Shown one piece after another: positions 44,750 through 52,839 of a stretch of 64,000 nt of DNA; position 1 is the first letter of the stretch; each line of letters opens with the position of its first letter. Where the stretch lies: positions 641,063 to 705,062 of the forward strand of contig JAHPZA010000006.1 of assembly GCA_019058445.1 (NCBI GenBank), read 5' to 3'. The translations under genes were made by a program, and so were the position numbers. The DNA comes from Promethearchaeota archaeon. GTDB taxonomy: Archaea; Asgardarchaeota; Lokiarchaeia; Sigyniarchaeales; SOKP01. The notes under the pieces are model-generated. The model was not told the origin of the DNA. It saw only the letters and a program-made list of their open reading frames with translations, and did not search any database.

Positions 44750-45226
44750 TTAATAATTTTGGGGTTCATATTTAGTATCTTTCCTATATTTAGATTTTTT
44801 CATTTTGAATCGAGATAAGACAACAAGTATAAGACCCGTAAAACCAAATCCCCCATTCAAACTTAATAGAGTTATTATTTCTAACCTCATCATCGAAATT
44901 AAAGTGCCCTCTATACCCTGCATTATTAAAAAGACCAATAATCCAATCATACCCATTCCTGCTCCAATCCAAATAATGAGCTTACCACTTTTATATCGAT
45001 GCATCATAACTAATGTAGCTCCAGAGATAACTGAAATTCCCCCTCCTAAGGCTATATACGTGAAAATGTTCAGAATAACGGAAAGAACACCTTGAGTTTT
45101 TGGACCAACATACTCAGCAGCAACACCGAAGATAAGCATAAAAATTGTTGGATTCCCCACCATAGAGCCAATAATCATTAAGGCTCCACCCAAAATACAT
45201 AAAAATATCCATTTTTTATTCTCCAT
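44750..45226 (-). CDS. Four-helix membrane protein, 158 aa
   Basis: A 158-residue protein with four predicted helices: WIFLCILGGALMIIGSMVGN, GVLSVILNIFTYIALGGGIS, LIIWIGAGMGMIGLLVFLIM and LLSLNGGFGFTGLILVVLSR. A basic tail follows. No recognised motif. Tetraspan proteins of this kind are common in archaea. Function is unknown. Confidence 0.7.
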   Translation of the reverse strand: MENKKWIFLCILGGALMIIGSMVGNPTIFMLIFGVAAEYVGPKTQGVLSVILNIFTYIALGGGISVISGATLVMMHRYKSGKLIIWIGAGMGMIGLLVFLIMQGIEGTLISMMRLEIITLLSLNGGFGFTGLILVVLSRFKMKKSKYRKDTKYEPQNY

Positions 45227-45433
45227 TTTATTACACCTAAATATAATATTATTATTTCCAATAATTCATCTAATTTAGCTTTTATTTATTTGATTTTATT
45301 TTTCTTACAAACAAATAGCAAGGGAAGCGATGAAAAGACTGCTATATTGAAATGGCAACCTCCCATAGCTTCTTAAAATCCTATGAATCCTATGAATCTG
45401 CAATATTTAAATTGAAAAATAAGCTAAAATCTC

Positions 45434-46483
45434 TTACTTCTTTAAGTCATTTAGAGAAAAACTTATATAATCATCCTTTTTTCGATCTGGGGGATATAAT
45501 CTTAAATTTATCGTATTTGAAATCTCAAATAACGCAGTACAAATCGTATCATATATATATCCCGATTCTGGATCCTTAACAGAATTAAAAGCAATATATT
45601 TATCCGAAAGAACCTCTAAAGCATTGTTAGTAGTTTTTTTTAAGTTTGATAACAACTCAATTCCCCGTCTATATCGCGTTTTTGAGTTTCCATACTTAGG
45701 ATAGGGAATATTCTTGAATTTTTCAGAGATATAGTGATTAGTGTGGTAGTATTTATCCGAAATCTCTGTAAGGCAAGAATCGTCTGCGGTAGTTTCTAAA
45801 TTTTCTACTTTATTTTCTCGCAATGATGCTAAATTATAACTTACCCCTCCTGATCTCGGGGAATATAACTGGGCACTTTCAATTGCTTCCTCAATAGATT
45901 TCGCTTCTAATATACTTCTTCCAAAGAAGATTCTGCTAAAGCTAATTCTTTTAACTGGATTTGGTAAGCTATTTGCGGTAAATACAATTCCATGAGAGTT
46001 AAATCCGAACGAATTTCCGGAAATACACCCAGGATATGAATGCGCAAAAAAATTTGTTCCGTTGTCGAGTTCCACAGCGGTCAAATATGAATATTTGCCC
46101 ATTATACTCTCGTAATCTTCATTATGGGTCAGAATGATCTTATCTTCGTTTTTGAAGATTATTGTGGAACAACTCTCCAGAGTATCGTCCTTAAAAGGTA
46201 CATGGCGGAAATTTGCTACTAAAATCTGGCGATAATCGAGACCAGATCCCTCCGATATTCCCTTAATTTCATCCATATAATGTGGAAAATGTTTGTGGGC
46301 CAGGGATTCCACACTATCTAATCTTTTTGGATGTTTTCTATCAAAATCTATGAGATTGTTCACTTCTTTGCATTCTTCAAAAGCTTGAGCAATGCGCTTT
46401 TGAAAATATTCTCCTATTTGTTTACCTATTTCGTGATTAGTCCCCTTTACACGAATGAATGGTAATAATGTGCTTTCAGTCAT
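45434..46483 (-). CDS. C45-type N-terminal nucleophile hydrolase (penicillin acyltransferase-like)
   Basis: A 349-residue protein. It starts with FIRVKGTNHEIGKQIGEYFQ, as in acyl-CoA:6-aminopenicillanic-acid acyltransferase-like proteins, then ILVANFRHVP. The likely self-cleavage Cys lies in TLESCSTIIF (about residue 104), with partners in ILTHNEDYES and GFNSHGIVFTANSL. Family enzymes hydrolyse amides of fatty acids or peptides after autoproteolysis. The specific substrate is unknown. No signal peptide. Confidence 0.85.
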   Translation of the reverse strand: MTESTLLPFIRVKGTNHEIGKQIGEYFQKRIAQAFEECKEVNNLIDFDRKHPKRLDSVESLAHKHFPHYMDEIKGISEGSGLDYRQILVANFRHVPFKDDTLESCSTIIFKNEDKIILTHNEDYESIMGKYSYLTAVELDNGTNFFAHSYPGCISGNSFGFNSHGIVFTANSLPNPVKRISFSRIFFGRSILEAKSIEEAIESAQLYSPRSGGVSYNLASLRENKVENLETTADDSCLTEISDKYYHTNHYISEKFKNIPYPKYGNSKTRYRRGIELLSNLKKTTNNALEVLSDKYIAFNSVKDPESGYIYDTICTALFEISNTINLRLYPPDRKKDDYISFSLNDLKK

Positions 46484-46619
46484 GTCGGTTTTTAAGTTTC
46501 ATACACTAATGATTCCTTAAATCAAAGCGAATTTGATTTAAAATCATAAAATAGGGAAAATAAGATGGAATTGAATTTTAAATTTTCCAATTATCCATTA
46601 GAAAAAAGTGTATACTATT

Positions 46620-47006
46620 CTATTGGTGTGCAAAATAAAGCAAATCTAATACAATACTTTTAATTTGCATAATCCCTCTCGAGACCAATTTCCAACAGAG
46701 TTGATAGACAAAAGGCCAATGACCATTTTCCAGAGCTTTTCCTATTTTCACATATTTTTTCCATGGTACTTCAGAATAATTGCCAAAAATCATCGGATAT
46801 TTCTCCAATAGCTTTTCCAATAGCGTAGTTAGGTGAATGATATATTCCCAGGTTGGTTCTGCTGTGCCATTTTCATTTGAAATAAATTGCTTGCGGTCCA
46901 AACCATACATGTAAATTTCGAGTATCTCAATACATTCCAACACTTCCAAAAGAGGATAGAGCAAATCTTCAACCCAAGTATTTCCCTGTTCCTTTTTCGT
47001 ATCCAT
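46620..47006 (-). CDS. Unknown helical protein, 128 aa
   Basis: A 128-residue protein with helical segments (LLYPLLEVLECIEILEIYMY and WEYIIHLTTLLEKLLEKY) and a hydrophobic C-terminal end. No catalytic motif. The protein is acidic at the N-terminus and Trp-containing. No family recognised. It lies upstream of the C45 hydrolase gene in the same orientation, 136 bases away. Confidence 0.6.
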   Translation of the reverse strand: MDTKKEQGNTWVEDLLYPLLEVLECIEILEIYMYGLDRKQFISNENGTAEPTWEYIIHLTTLLEKLLEKYPMIFGNYSEVPWKKYVKIGKALENGHWPFVYQLCWKLVSRGIMQIKSIVLDLLYFAHQ

Positions 47007-47158
47007 TGAAATGAACTGTATTGCCTGTATTTATATTTATTATTATTCTACAACAGCATATTTAATCCTATATAATAGTCTTATAGAATAATATTACTTT
47101 TTTATGACCTCAAATTCTTCTCTTAGACTCAATTATTGGACCATATATTAACGGTCTT

Positions 47159-47241
47159 TCACACCTTGTCGTACAGTTTAATCTTTTCGATAGGTCTTAT
47201 GATACAGATCGAATCCAGCATAACCCAATCAGCGATTTTTT
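47159..47241 (-). pseudogene. Probable short gene remnant
   Basis: The minus strand reads KIADWVMLDSICIIRPIEKI and KLYDKV before a TGA. A shifted frame then continues RPLIYGPIIESKRRI to another stop. The text is protein-like but short and frameshifted. It lies in the gap between 47007 and 47420, which otherwise has no gene. The original protein is not recognised. Confidence 0.3.
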
Positions 47242-47420
47242 TATTTATATTATATTTTTTTAGGTAGTACCAACGAAAAGAAAAGAGAAAATTTTTTTTG
47301 TATACTTCTTATATAAGCTTTATTAGTTATACCTAATAAATTAGCTTGTTTGTTGCGATAGAACGACAAACTATTTTTATTACTAGCTTTTTATATGACT
47401 AATACCAAATACCTATGTAA

Positions 47421-47545
47421 GGAAAGGAATCGTCGAAATTCGAATAAACATTGGATTTCGCCCTCTATTAAGCTCTTGTACGAGTTTAATTCTCTCCTAC
47501 TTATGTAATTTCATTCGAATTTGGATTCCTTTACTCCTTTTTCTT
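47421..47545 (+). ncRNA. Structured RNA, family B, copy 1
   Basis: Outer stem: AAAGGAATC (47423-47431) pairs with GATTCCTTT (47524-47532). Inner stem: AAATTCGAAT (47436-47445) pairs with ATTCGAATTT (47513-47522), ten perfect pairs. The conserved core CATTGGATTTCGCCCT is at 47449-47464, then a hairpin ATTAAGCTC (47467-47475) with GAGTTTAAT (47482-47490). A TATA-like TTTTTATA at 47388-47395 lies upstream, and a T-rich tract follows. Length is about 110 nt. No coding frame. The region from 47546 to 47800 is AT-rich and unassigned. Confidence 0.8.
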
Positions 47546-47800
47546 TATTATTACATTAATCTAGTTCGAGATCTGTTCAAACCAACACATAACTTCGAAC
47601 TTTACAAATTAAATATTTTTTGAATTATTTTTTTTATATTAATTGGTTATTAATGACAAAAATTCGAAATTAACAATTCTTTAAGGTTTTTTTCTGGAGG
47701 TTTCAGGGGTGATTTTCAAAACCAGGCGTGAGAAAAGTATCATAAATTTGAAATTATAATTTAAATTTATATTTCATACAAAAAATATGAGAGGATAATA

Positions 47801-48646
47801 ATGGTTGAAGAAAACTATGAGCATATTAAAATAGAATATCCTAAAACTATGGAAAGCGGCACCGTTGATGGGAATTATGCTATAATCTCGATGAATCGAC
47901 CCGATAAATTGAATGCACTTCAAGTTCAAACTCTAAAAGAAATCGCCACAGCGTTAGATACTATGGATTTGGATCCCAATATAAGATGTGTATTATTGCG
48001 GGGTACGAAAGATTTTACAAAAAAGCCCGCGTTCTCAGCAGGGGCTGATCTTTCTGCAACTATGGGAAAAAATGTGAAACCGAACATTCCCATACACATG
48101 ATGCAATCCCAGGAATATAGGCACAAATACTACGATCAAATTGAAAGATTTTTAAAGCCTTTAATTGCTGGTGTAGATGGATTTGCATTAGGTGGAGGTC
48201 TAGAGCTTACTTTGGTATGTGATGTGGTGATTGCCAGCAAGCGATCGAAATTTGGCTTCCCGGAAATAGCAAGAGGTATTTTTCCTTCCAATGGAGGAAC
48301 GCAAAGAATGGTGCAGCATATCGGAGCTGCTAGAGTGTTTAACATGATGTATTTTGGAGAGCATTACAGCGCCGAACAAATGCATGAATGGGGCTTTGTC
48401 ACCCATGTTGTAGATGATGATAAATTCGAGGATTATCTAAATGAAAAAATGAAATGGTTAGGAGAAGCTGCTACCGGAAGTTTGGCAATAATCAAAAAGT
48501 GCATAAGGTATGGAACCCAGGTGCCCTTAAATATAGGGTTGCAATTCGAGCAAATGGGATTTGGGGTCAATTCTGCCGCAAAAGATATTCGGGAGGGAAT
48601 TTCAGCATTCCTTCAAAAAAGAGAGCCAAAATTCAAAGGCTTTTAA
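47801..48646 (+). CDS. Enoyl-CoA hydratase/isomerase (crotonase family)
   Basis: A 281-residue crotonase-fold enzyme. The oxyanion-hole and catalytic regions are present: FSAGADLSATMG (first oxyanion Gly), DGFALGGGLELTL (second oxyanion and first Glu) and FGFPEIARGIFPSNGGTQRM (second Glu). It hydrates or isomerises enoyl-CoA in beta-oxidation-like routes. A good ribosome-binding site (AGAGGA) precedes it. It is flanked by family B RNA copies 1 and 2, but no other gene lies in its transcript. It may work with the thiolase and thioesterase found elsewhere in this window. Confidence 0.92.
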   Translation: MVEENYEHIKIEYPKTMESGTVDGNYAIISMNRPDKLNALQVQTLKEIATALDTMDLDPNIRCVLLRGTKDFTKKPAFSAGADLSATMGKNVKPNIPIHMMQSQEYRHKYYDQIERFLKPLIAGVDGFALGGGLELTLVCDVVIASKRSKFGFPEIARGIFPSNGGTQRMVQHIGAARVFNMMYFGEHYSAEQMHEWGFVTHVVDDDKFEDYLNEKMKWLGEAATGSLAIIKKCIRYGTQVPLNIGLQFEQMGFGVNSAAKDIREGISAFLQKREPKFKGF

Positions 48647-48766
48647 CTCCTTTTATAAAATTATCTCTTTCTTTTTTTTATGTAGTTACAATATGAAATA
48701 AAGATGAAATATTGGACTCCACTACATTTTAAATCAGTAATGTCTGTAAATTAATTGTAAAAAAAA

Positions 48767-48880
48767 ATAGAATCTTTAAATTCGAGCTTAAATTGGATTT
48801 CGCCCTTAATTAAACCCCTGGAAGAGTTTAATTATCTTTTATTTTTTTCTATTTGCTTCGAATTTAGATTCTTTTTTCTC
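48767..48880 (+). ncRNA. Structured RNA, family B, copy 2
   Basis: Outer stem: AGAATCT (48769-48775) pairs with AGATTCT (48866-48872), and AAATTCGA (48778-48785) pairs with TCGAATTT (48858-48865), with a few bulges. The core ATTGGATTTCGCCCT is at 48792-48806, then hairpin AATTAAAC (48808-48815) with GTTTAATT (48826-48833). A TATA-like TTTTAAAT at 48727-48734 lies upstream. A T-rich terminator-like tract follows. It is downstream of the enoyl-CoA hydratase gene. Confidence 0.8.
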
Positions 48881-48956
48881 TTCTTTTATACAGTTAAATA
48901 ATAAACATTTAATATATTTGAAGATATAATTCTTCAAAAAGGTGTAACATGCAATA

Positions 48957-49844
48957 ATGAAAGCATTAGAAAATTCTGCTATTCAAATTAATATTGAGGA
49001 GTGCACTAAATGTAGAGCCTGTGTAAATGAGTGTAACTTTTATTATTTTGAGGATAATGAACTTCATCTTATTGAAGATTTTGAAGAATCTTGTTTTGAA
49101 TGCGGTCATTGCGTCGCAATTTGCCCAGTGAATGCTATCATGTTAAAAAATTATCCCCCAGATAAAGTTAAAAAATTACCCGATAGCAAGGAGTTACCAA
49201 CATTTGATGCGTTGTCAAATCTTTTTCAAATAAGAAGATCACGAAGGCAATTTCAAGAGAAATCTGTTCCGAAAGATTTAATAGAAAAGCTTTTAAATGT
49301 CGCAGGAGTATATTCAGCAACAGGACATAATGAACAAAACGTATATTTCACTGTGGTACAAGATCGTAACTTATTGAAAAAAATTTCAGATGAGATTACT
49401 TTGCAAGTAGCAAATCTTGTTAAAAAATTTGAAACAGAAGAAGGAAGGGAATCATTAAGAAAGGCATTTCCAGAAGATTTATTGAAAAAGGCTGAGAAAG
49501 GAATTCCATCTTTTAAGAGGAAATTAATCCGAATTGAACAGGGTAAAGAAGTTTGGAGATGGAACGCTGAGTTAATTATAATCCACTCTCCTAAAGACGC
49601 GACATCATTAACTGAGAATTGTACGTTAGCAGCAGGGCAAGTAATGCTTGCTGCAGAAACCTTGGGTTTAGGGACGTGTTCATTGGGTTATATTACAGCA
49701 TTTTTAAATATATACAAGTCAGTTTCTAAAATTGCACAGATTCCACGAAAACATACAGTTGGATACTCCCTAGCAATAGGATATCCCGTAGCAAAATATC
49801 ATAGAATTCCGGCCCGAAAAACACTTAAAGCAAATTGGTTATGA
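48957..49844 (+). CDS. Nitroreductase fused to an N-terminal ferredoxin
   Basis: A 295-residue protein. The N-terminus holds two [4Fe-4S] motifs: CTKCRACVNEC (about residues 16-26) and CFECGHCVAICPVNA (about residues 49-63). The nitroreductase domain follows: FQIRRSRRQFQEKSVPKDLI (FMN-binding Arg pair), then YSATGHNEQN, and LAAETLGLGTCSLGYITAFL near the end. Such fusions carry electrons from the clusters to FMN for reduction of a small substrate, and may be oxygen-sensitive. A GGTGTA ribosome-binding site is 11 bases upstream. Confidence 0.9.
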   Translation: MKALENSAIQINIEECTKCRACVNECNFYYFEDNELHLIEDFEESCFECGHCVAICPVNAIMLKNYPPDKVKKLPDSKELPTFDALSNLFQIRRSRRQFQEKSVPKDLIEKLLNVAGVYSATGHNEQNVYFTVVQDRNLLKKISDEITLQVANLVKKFETEEGRESLRKAFPEDLLKKAEKGIPSFKRKLIRIEQGKEVWRWNAELIIIHSPKDATSLTENCTLAAGQVMLAAETLGLGTCSLGYITAFLNIYKSVSKIAQIPRKHTVGYSLAIGYPVAKYHRIPARKTLKANWL

Positions 49845-49895
49845 ATACATTCATTATTTTCATAGAAAAAGACAAAGTAATAAATAGGTAAAAAT

Positions 49896-50027
49896 ATGAA
49901 AAGGAAATGTGTACTGTGTGGAATGATACGATCCACGAAAGATCTAGTTTTGCAGGATAATGGTAAATATATTTGCTTTTCTTGCTGGAATAAATATCTC
50001 AAAGAAAATAGAGAAAAGGATTCTTAA
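49896..50027 (+). CDS. 43-aa protein with two CxxC pairs
   Basis: ATG to TAA encodes MKRKCVLCGMIRSTKDLVLQ and then a second pair, YICFSCWNKYLKE. The two CxxC pairs about 25 residues apart make a complete zinc-binding fold, like the 41-aa protein at 14035. It lies 50 bases after the nitroreductase. Possibly co-transcribed. Function unknown. Confidence 0.6.
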   Translation: MKRKCVLCGMIRSTKDLVLQDNGKYICFSCWNKYLKENREKDS

Positions 50028-50078
50028 GATGAGATAAAATGAGCAGAAAGGAAGATATAAGAGAAAAATATTAATGTG

Positions 50079-50303
50079 TTAATAAGAGAGTAAATAAGTA
50101 TATCGTTCAAGGTTAAATTTTTTAACTTTTATATCCTCCTTATTATTCCCCTTATTTTTACGCACGAGGGGTATTTTTACTACGATTTTGAACTCATCCA
50201 AATACAGATTATCATAAAAGATTTTTTTCCCTTTATCATAATCTATAAATTTTCTTGTTTCAAAATCTTCATTTTTTATGGTTGGGATTAAAATTTTAAT
50301 CAC
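50079..50303 (-). CDS. Possible 74-aa basic protein
   Basis: A GTG-initiated frame of 74 residues, Lys-rich with a strand-like N-terminus (IKILIPTIKNEDFETRK) and KIVVKIPLVRKNK. No family recognised. The GTG at 50303 has no strong ribosome-binding site. It could be real, but its composition is also compatible with chance. Confidence 0.35.
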   Translation of the reverse strand: MIKILIPTIKNEDFETRKFIDYDKGKKIFYDNLYLDEFKIVVKIPLVRKNKGNNKEDIKVKKFNLERYTYLLSY

Positions 50304-50654
50304 CCTTGTCCAATTTATTTAAAATATATTATTAGACATTAATGAAACTCAATAAATATTTCATGTATTATACGTAAGTACTGTGTTTAAGTAAAAATGA
50401 TAAAATAACAGCTGTCTCCAAGATAAACCTCTGAATGTGGTACCAGAAAATATATGCCAAATCACCTATTTATATGTTATGCTTTTTATATAAACGATCT
50501 TTTAAGAAAAAGGTTTTTCCTTATAATGTATTGGATTTTAAGCAAATCTCAAAAAAGAGTCGGAACTCTCAAAATTTTAAGGTAAAAATTAAAATTTAGA
50601 CTATATTTATTTTCTTTAAGTCAAAGCAAAATAAGCTCATCTCAACTATTAGTC
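50304..50654. other. Intergenic region without recognised content
   Basis: About 350 bases of AT-rich DNA ahead of the gene at 50655. Short TATA-like stretches are present, but no coding frame, repeat or clear hairpin stands out. Confidence 0.4.
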
Positions 50655-51110
50655 ATGAGTCAGAAAGAATTACAAGCTTTTCTCCAAAACGAGATATTTA
50701 AAAAGTCTAAAAAGTTGAAGGGAAAATTTGCCCCTTTCTCAGAAATTATAGATAATGAATATCGAGTTTTAAAAATAAAAGCTATTTATGATTTAAGTGA
50801 AAAATCTAAGAATTTATATCTGTTTATCATCAGAAACTATTCCAAACCTCCAAAAGAACGATTTTATTTGGCAATTATATTAGCCGCTCAAAGTTCTGAT
50901 CTTTTAGTAAGTTTGGCAAATAATTTTGCTCAGAAAAATGGTTTAAAATTGATACAATATGCAATTAATCCAAAGCAGTTGAGAATTAGCTTAATTTCTT
51001 TAAAAGAAATTGAAAATCTTGAAGATTATTCGTTTTCAGTTGACATTCTAAAAGAATTTCGAACTTTTTTTAGAAATATGTTAGGAAAAATTAAATCCTC
51101 TTTAGAATAA
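50655..51110 (+). CDS. Unknown protein, 151 aa
   Basis: A 151-residue protein with helices and a hydrophobic centre (RFYLAIILAAQSSDLLVSLA). The C-terminal part RISLISLKEIENLEDYSFSV looks like strands followed by a helix ending in a basic tail. No catalytic motif or family recognised. It precedes pyruvate kinase by 83 bases in the same orientation. Confidence 0.55.
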   Translation: MSQKELQAFLQNEIFKKSKKLKGKFAPFSEIIDNEYRVLKIKAIYDLSEKSKNLYLFIIRNYSKPPKERFYLAIILAAQSSDLLVSLANNFAQKNGLKLIQYAINPKQLRISLISLKEIENLEDYSFSVDILKEFRTFFRNMLGKIKSSLE

Positions 51111-51193
51111 ACATAATTTTTAAACATACACACAATAATAATAATAGTTGTAAATGATTAGATTTTAAAAAATAATCTTACCAATGATACATA

Positions 51194-52690
51194 ATGAAAG
51201 TAAAAAGACGTTTTTCAAGGCTTATTCGTGAAAATACAGTTAAAATTGTAGCTACCTTAGGTCCAGCATCTGAATCCAAAAAAATGCTTAAAGAACTAAT
51301 AGATACTGGCGTTGATGTATTTCGCTTGAACTTTTCGCATGGTACTCATGATGAAAAAAGAGAGTTAGTACAAAGAATTCGGGAAGTTGATGAATATGTA
51401 GGAATTTTATGTGATATCCAAGGTCCAAAAATAAGAGTGGGTAATTTCAAAGACGATAAGGCTTATAATTTAAATATTGGACAAGAAGTCTTGGTGTATG
51501 AGAAAGACATAATGGGAGATCAGAATCAATTTTCTGTGCCTTTAGTAGGCTTCCTAAACACCATTTCGAAAGGGGATGTATTTTTTATTAATGATGGGAT
51601 CATTAAAATTCAAGTGAAAAAGAAAGAAAGTGACCATATAATTGGCGAAGTAATGGCAGGTGGTATTATAAGCAATAGGAAGGGAGTTAATATCCCAAAA
51701 GGAGCATTAAGCCAAAGAGTTCCTACTGAAAAAGATATAAAAGATTTAGAATTAATCGCTGAGCTCAATCCGGAGTATGTGGCTATTTCCTTTGTCTCTT
51801 CTGGGGCTGATGTACTTCATGTGAAAAGGATTCTTGAAAACTATGGAAATAATGATATTAAACTTATTTCTAAAATAGAACGCCCCATCGCGTTAGATAA
51901 TTTTGACGATATTTTAGAGGTTTCTGATGGGATTATGGTGGCAAGAGGGGATCTTGGGGTTGAGATATCCCCTGATCAAGTCCCTGTTCGGCAAAAAGAA
52001 CTGATTAAAAAATGCAACAAAGAGGGAAAGCCAGTAATAGTTGCGACTCAAATGCTCGAATCAATGATAAATGCACCAATACCTACAAGGGCAGAAGCGA
52101 ACGATGTGTTCAATGCGGTTATAGATGGGACAGATGCAGTCATGCTCTCTGCTGAAACTGCTGTAGGGAATTTTCCCTTAAATGCCGTGCAATATATGAA
52201 CAAAATTGCTTACACTGCTACCCAAAATATGCCAAAACGAAAACCCGATGAGTATGACTCTGATCGGTTGATTCATACACAAGTATTAGGACATGCAATT
52301 CATTCATTAACTACTGAGATGGAAGATTTAAATTTTCGAGGTAAGATTTTGGTTTTAACAAGAGGAGGATTTGGTGTAAGAATGATTGCAAAGTATCGTC
52401 CACCGCTACCCATCATTGCAATTACACCACATAAAAGAACTGCAAGGGAAATGAATTTACTCTGGGCAGTACAACCTATACATATTGAGAATATTAATTT
52501 CTTTAATTTAGATGCTGAAGCTATCATTCAACAATCGGTGAAATATGCCGTTGAATTGGGAGTAATAGACGAGAATGAACATGTAGTAATCTTACTTGTC
52601 TCGAGAAAATGGAAAAAGAGAGGCAATATCGTAGGATTTTATTACGTAGGGGAAATTCTTGAAGGGGACAGAGAAGAAAATTCAAAATAG
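51194..52690 (+). CDS. pyk: Pyruvate kinase
   Basis: A 498-residue full-length enzyme converting phosphoenolpyruvate and ADP to pyruvate and ATP. Catalytic motifs: TLGPASES (start of the barrel), DVFRLNFSHGTHDE, CDIQGPKIRVG, LISKIERPIALDNFDDIL (Lys and Glu of the Mg2+ site), MVARGDLGVE, VIVATQMLESM and DAVMLSAETAVG. The C-terminal regulatory domain is present. The adjacent GPH-type transporter (52840) suggests a sugar-use locus. Start ATG 51194 gives the usual N-terminus. Confidence 0.97.
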   Translation: MKVKRRFSRLIRENTVKIVATLGPASESKKMLKELIDTGVDVFRLNFSHGTHDEKRELVQRIREVDEYVGILCDIQGPKIRVGNFKDDKAYNLNIGQEVLVYEKDIMGDQNQFSVPLVGFLNTISKGDVFFINDGIIKIQVKKKESDHIIGEVMAGGIISNRKGVNIPKGALSQRVPTEKDIKDLELIAELNPEYVAISFVSSGADVLHVKRILENYGNNDIKLISKIERPIALDNFDDILEVSDGIMVARGDLGVEISPDQVPVRQKELIKKCNKEGKPVIVATQMLESMINAPIPTRAEANDVFNAVIDGTDAVMLSAETAVGNFPLNAVQYMNKIAYTATQNMPKRKPDEYDSDRLIHTQVLGHAIHSLTTEMEDLNFRGKILVLTRGGFGVRMIAKYRPPLPIIAITPHKRTAREMNLLWAVQPIHIENINFFNLDAEAIIQQSVKYAVELGVIDENEHVVILLVSRKWKKRGNIVGFYYVGEILEGDREENSK

Positions 52691-52839
52691 AAGTACATCT
52701 TAATTTTTAGGTTTCAATTGGTTTTTATTATTAGTTTTTTTATTCTTTATTTATTTGGAGTGTCAGTTTTATAAAGTAGGAAACCGAAATAAATAATAAC
52801 TATTTCAATGTTATATAAAAAAAAATGAATTGATAAAAA

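Noticed and set aside
45352..45579. 75-codon frame antisense to the C45 hydrolase end
   Set aside because: Mostly overlaps a well-supported gene on the other strand.
47100..47250. Possible fourth family B RNA
   Set aside because: A TTGGA and an ATTAA...TTTAAT hint are present, but the core GGATTTCGCCCT is missing and no closing stem forms; a protein remnant on the minus strand explains it better.
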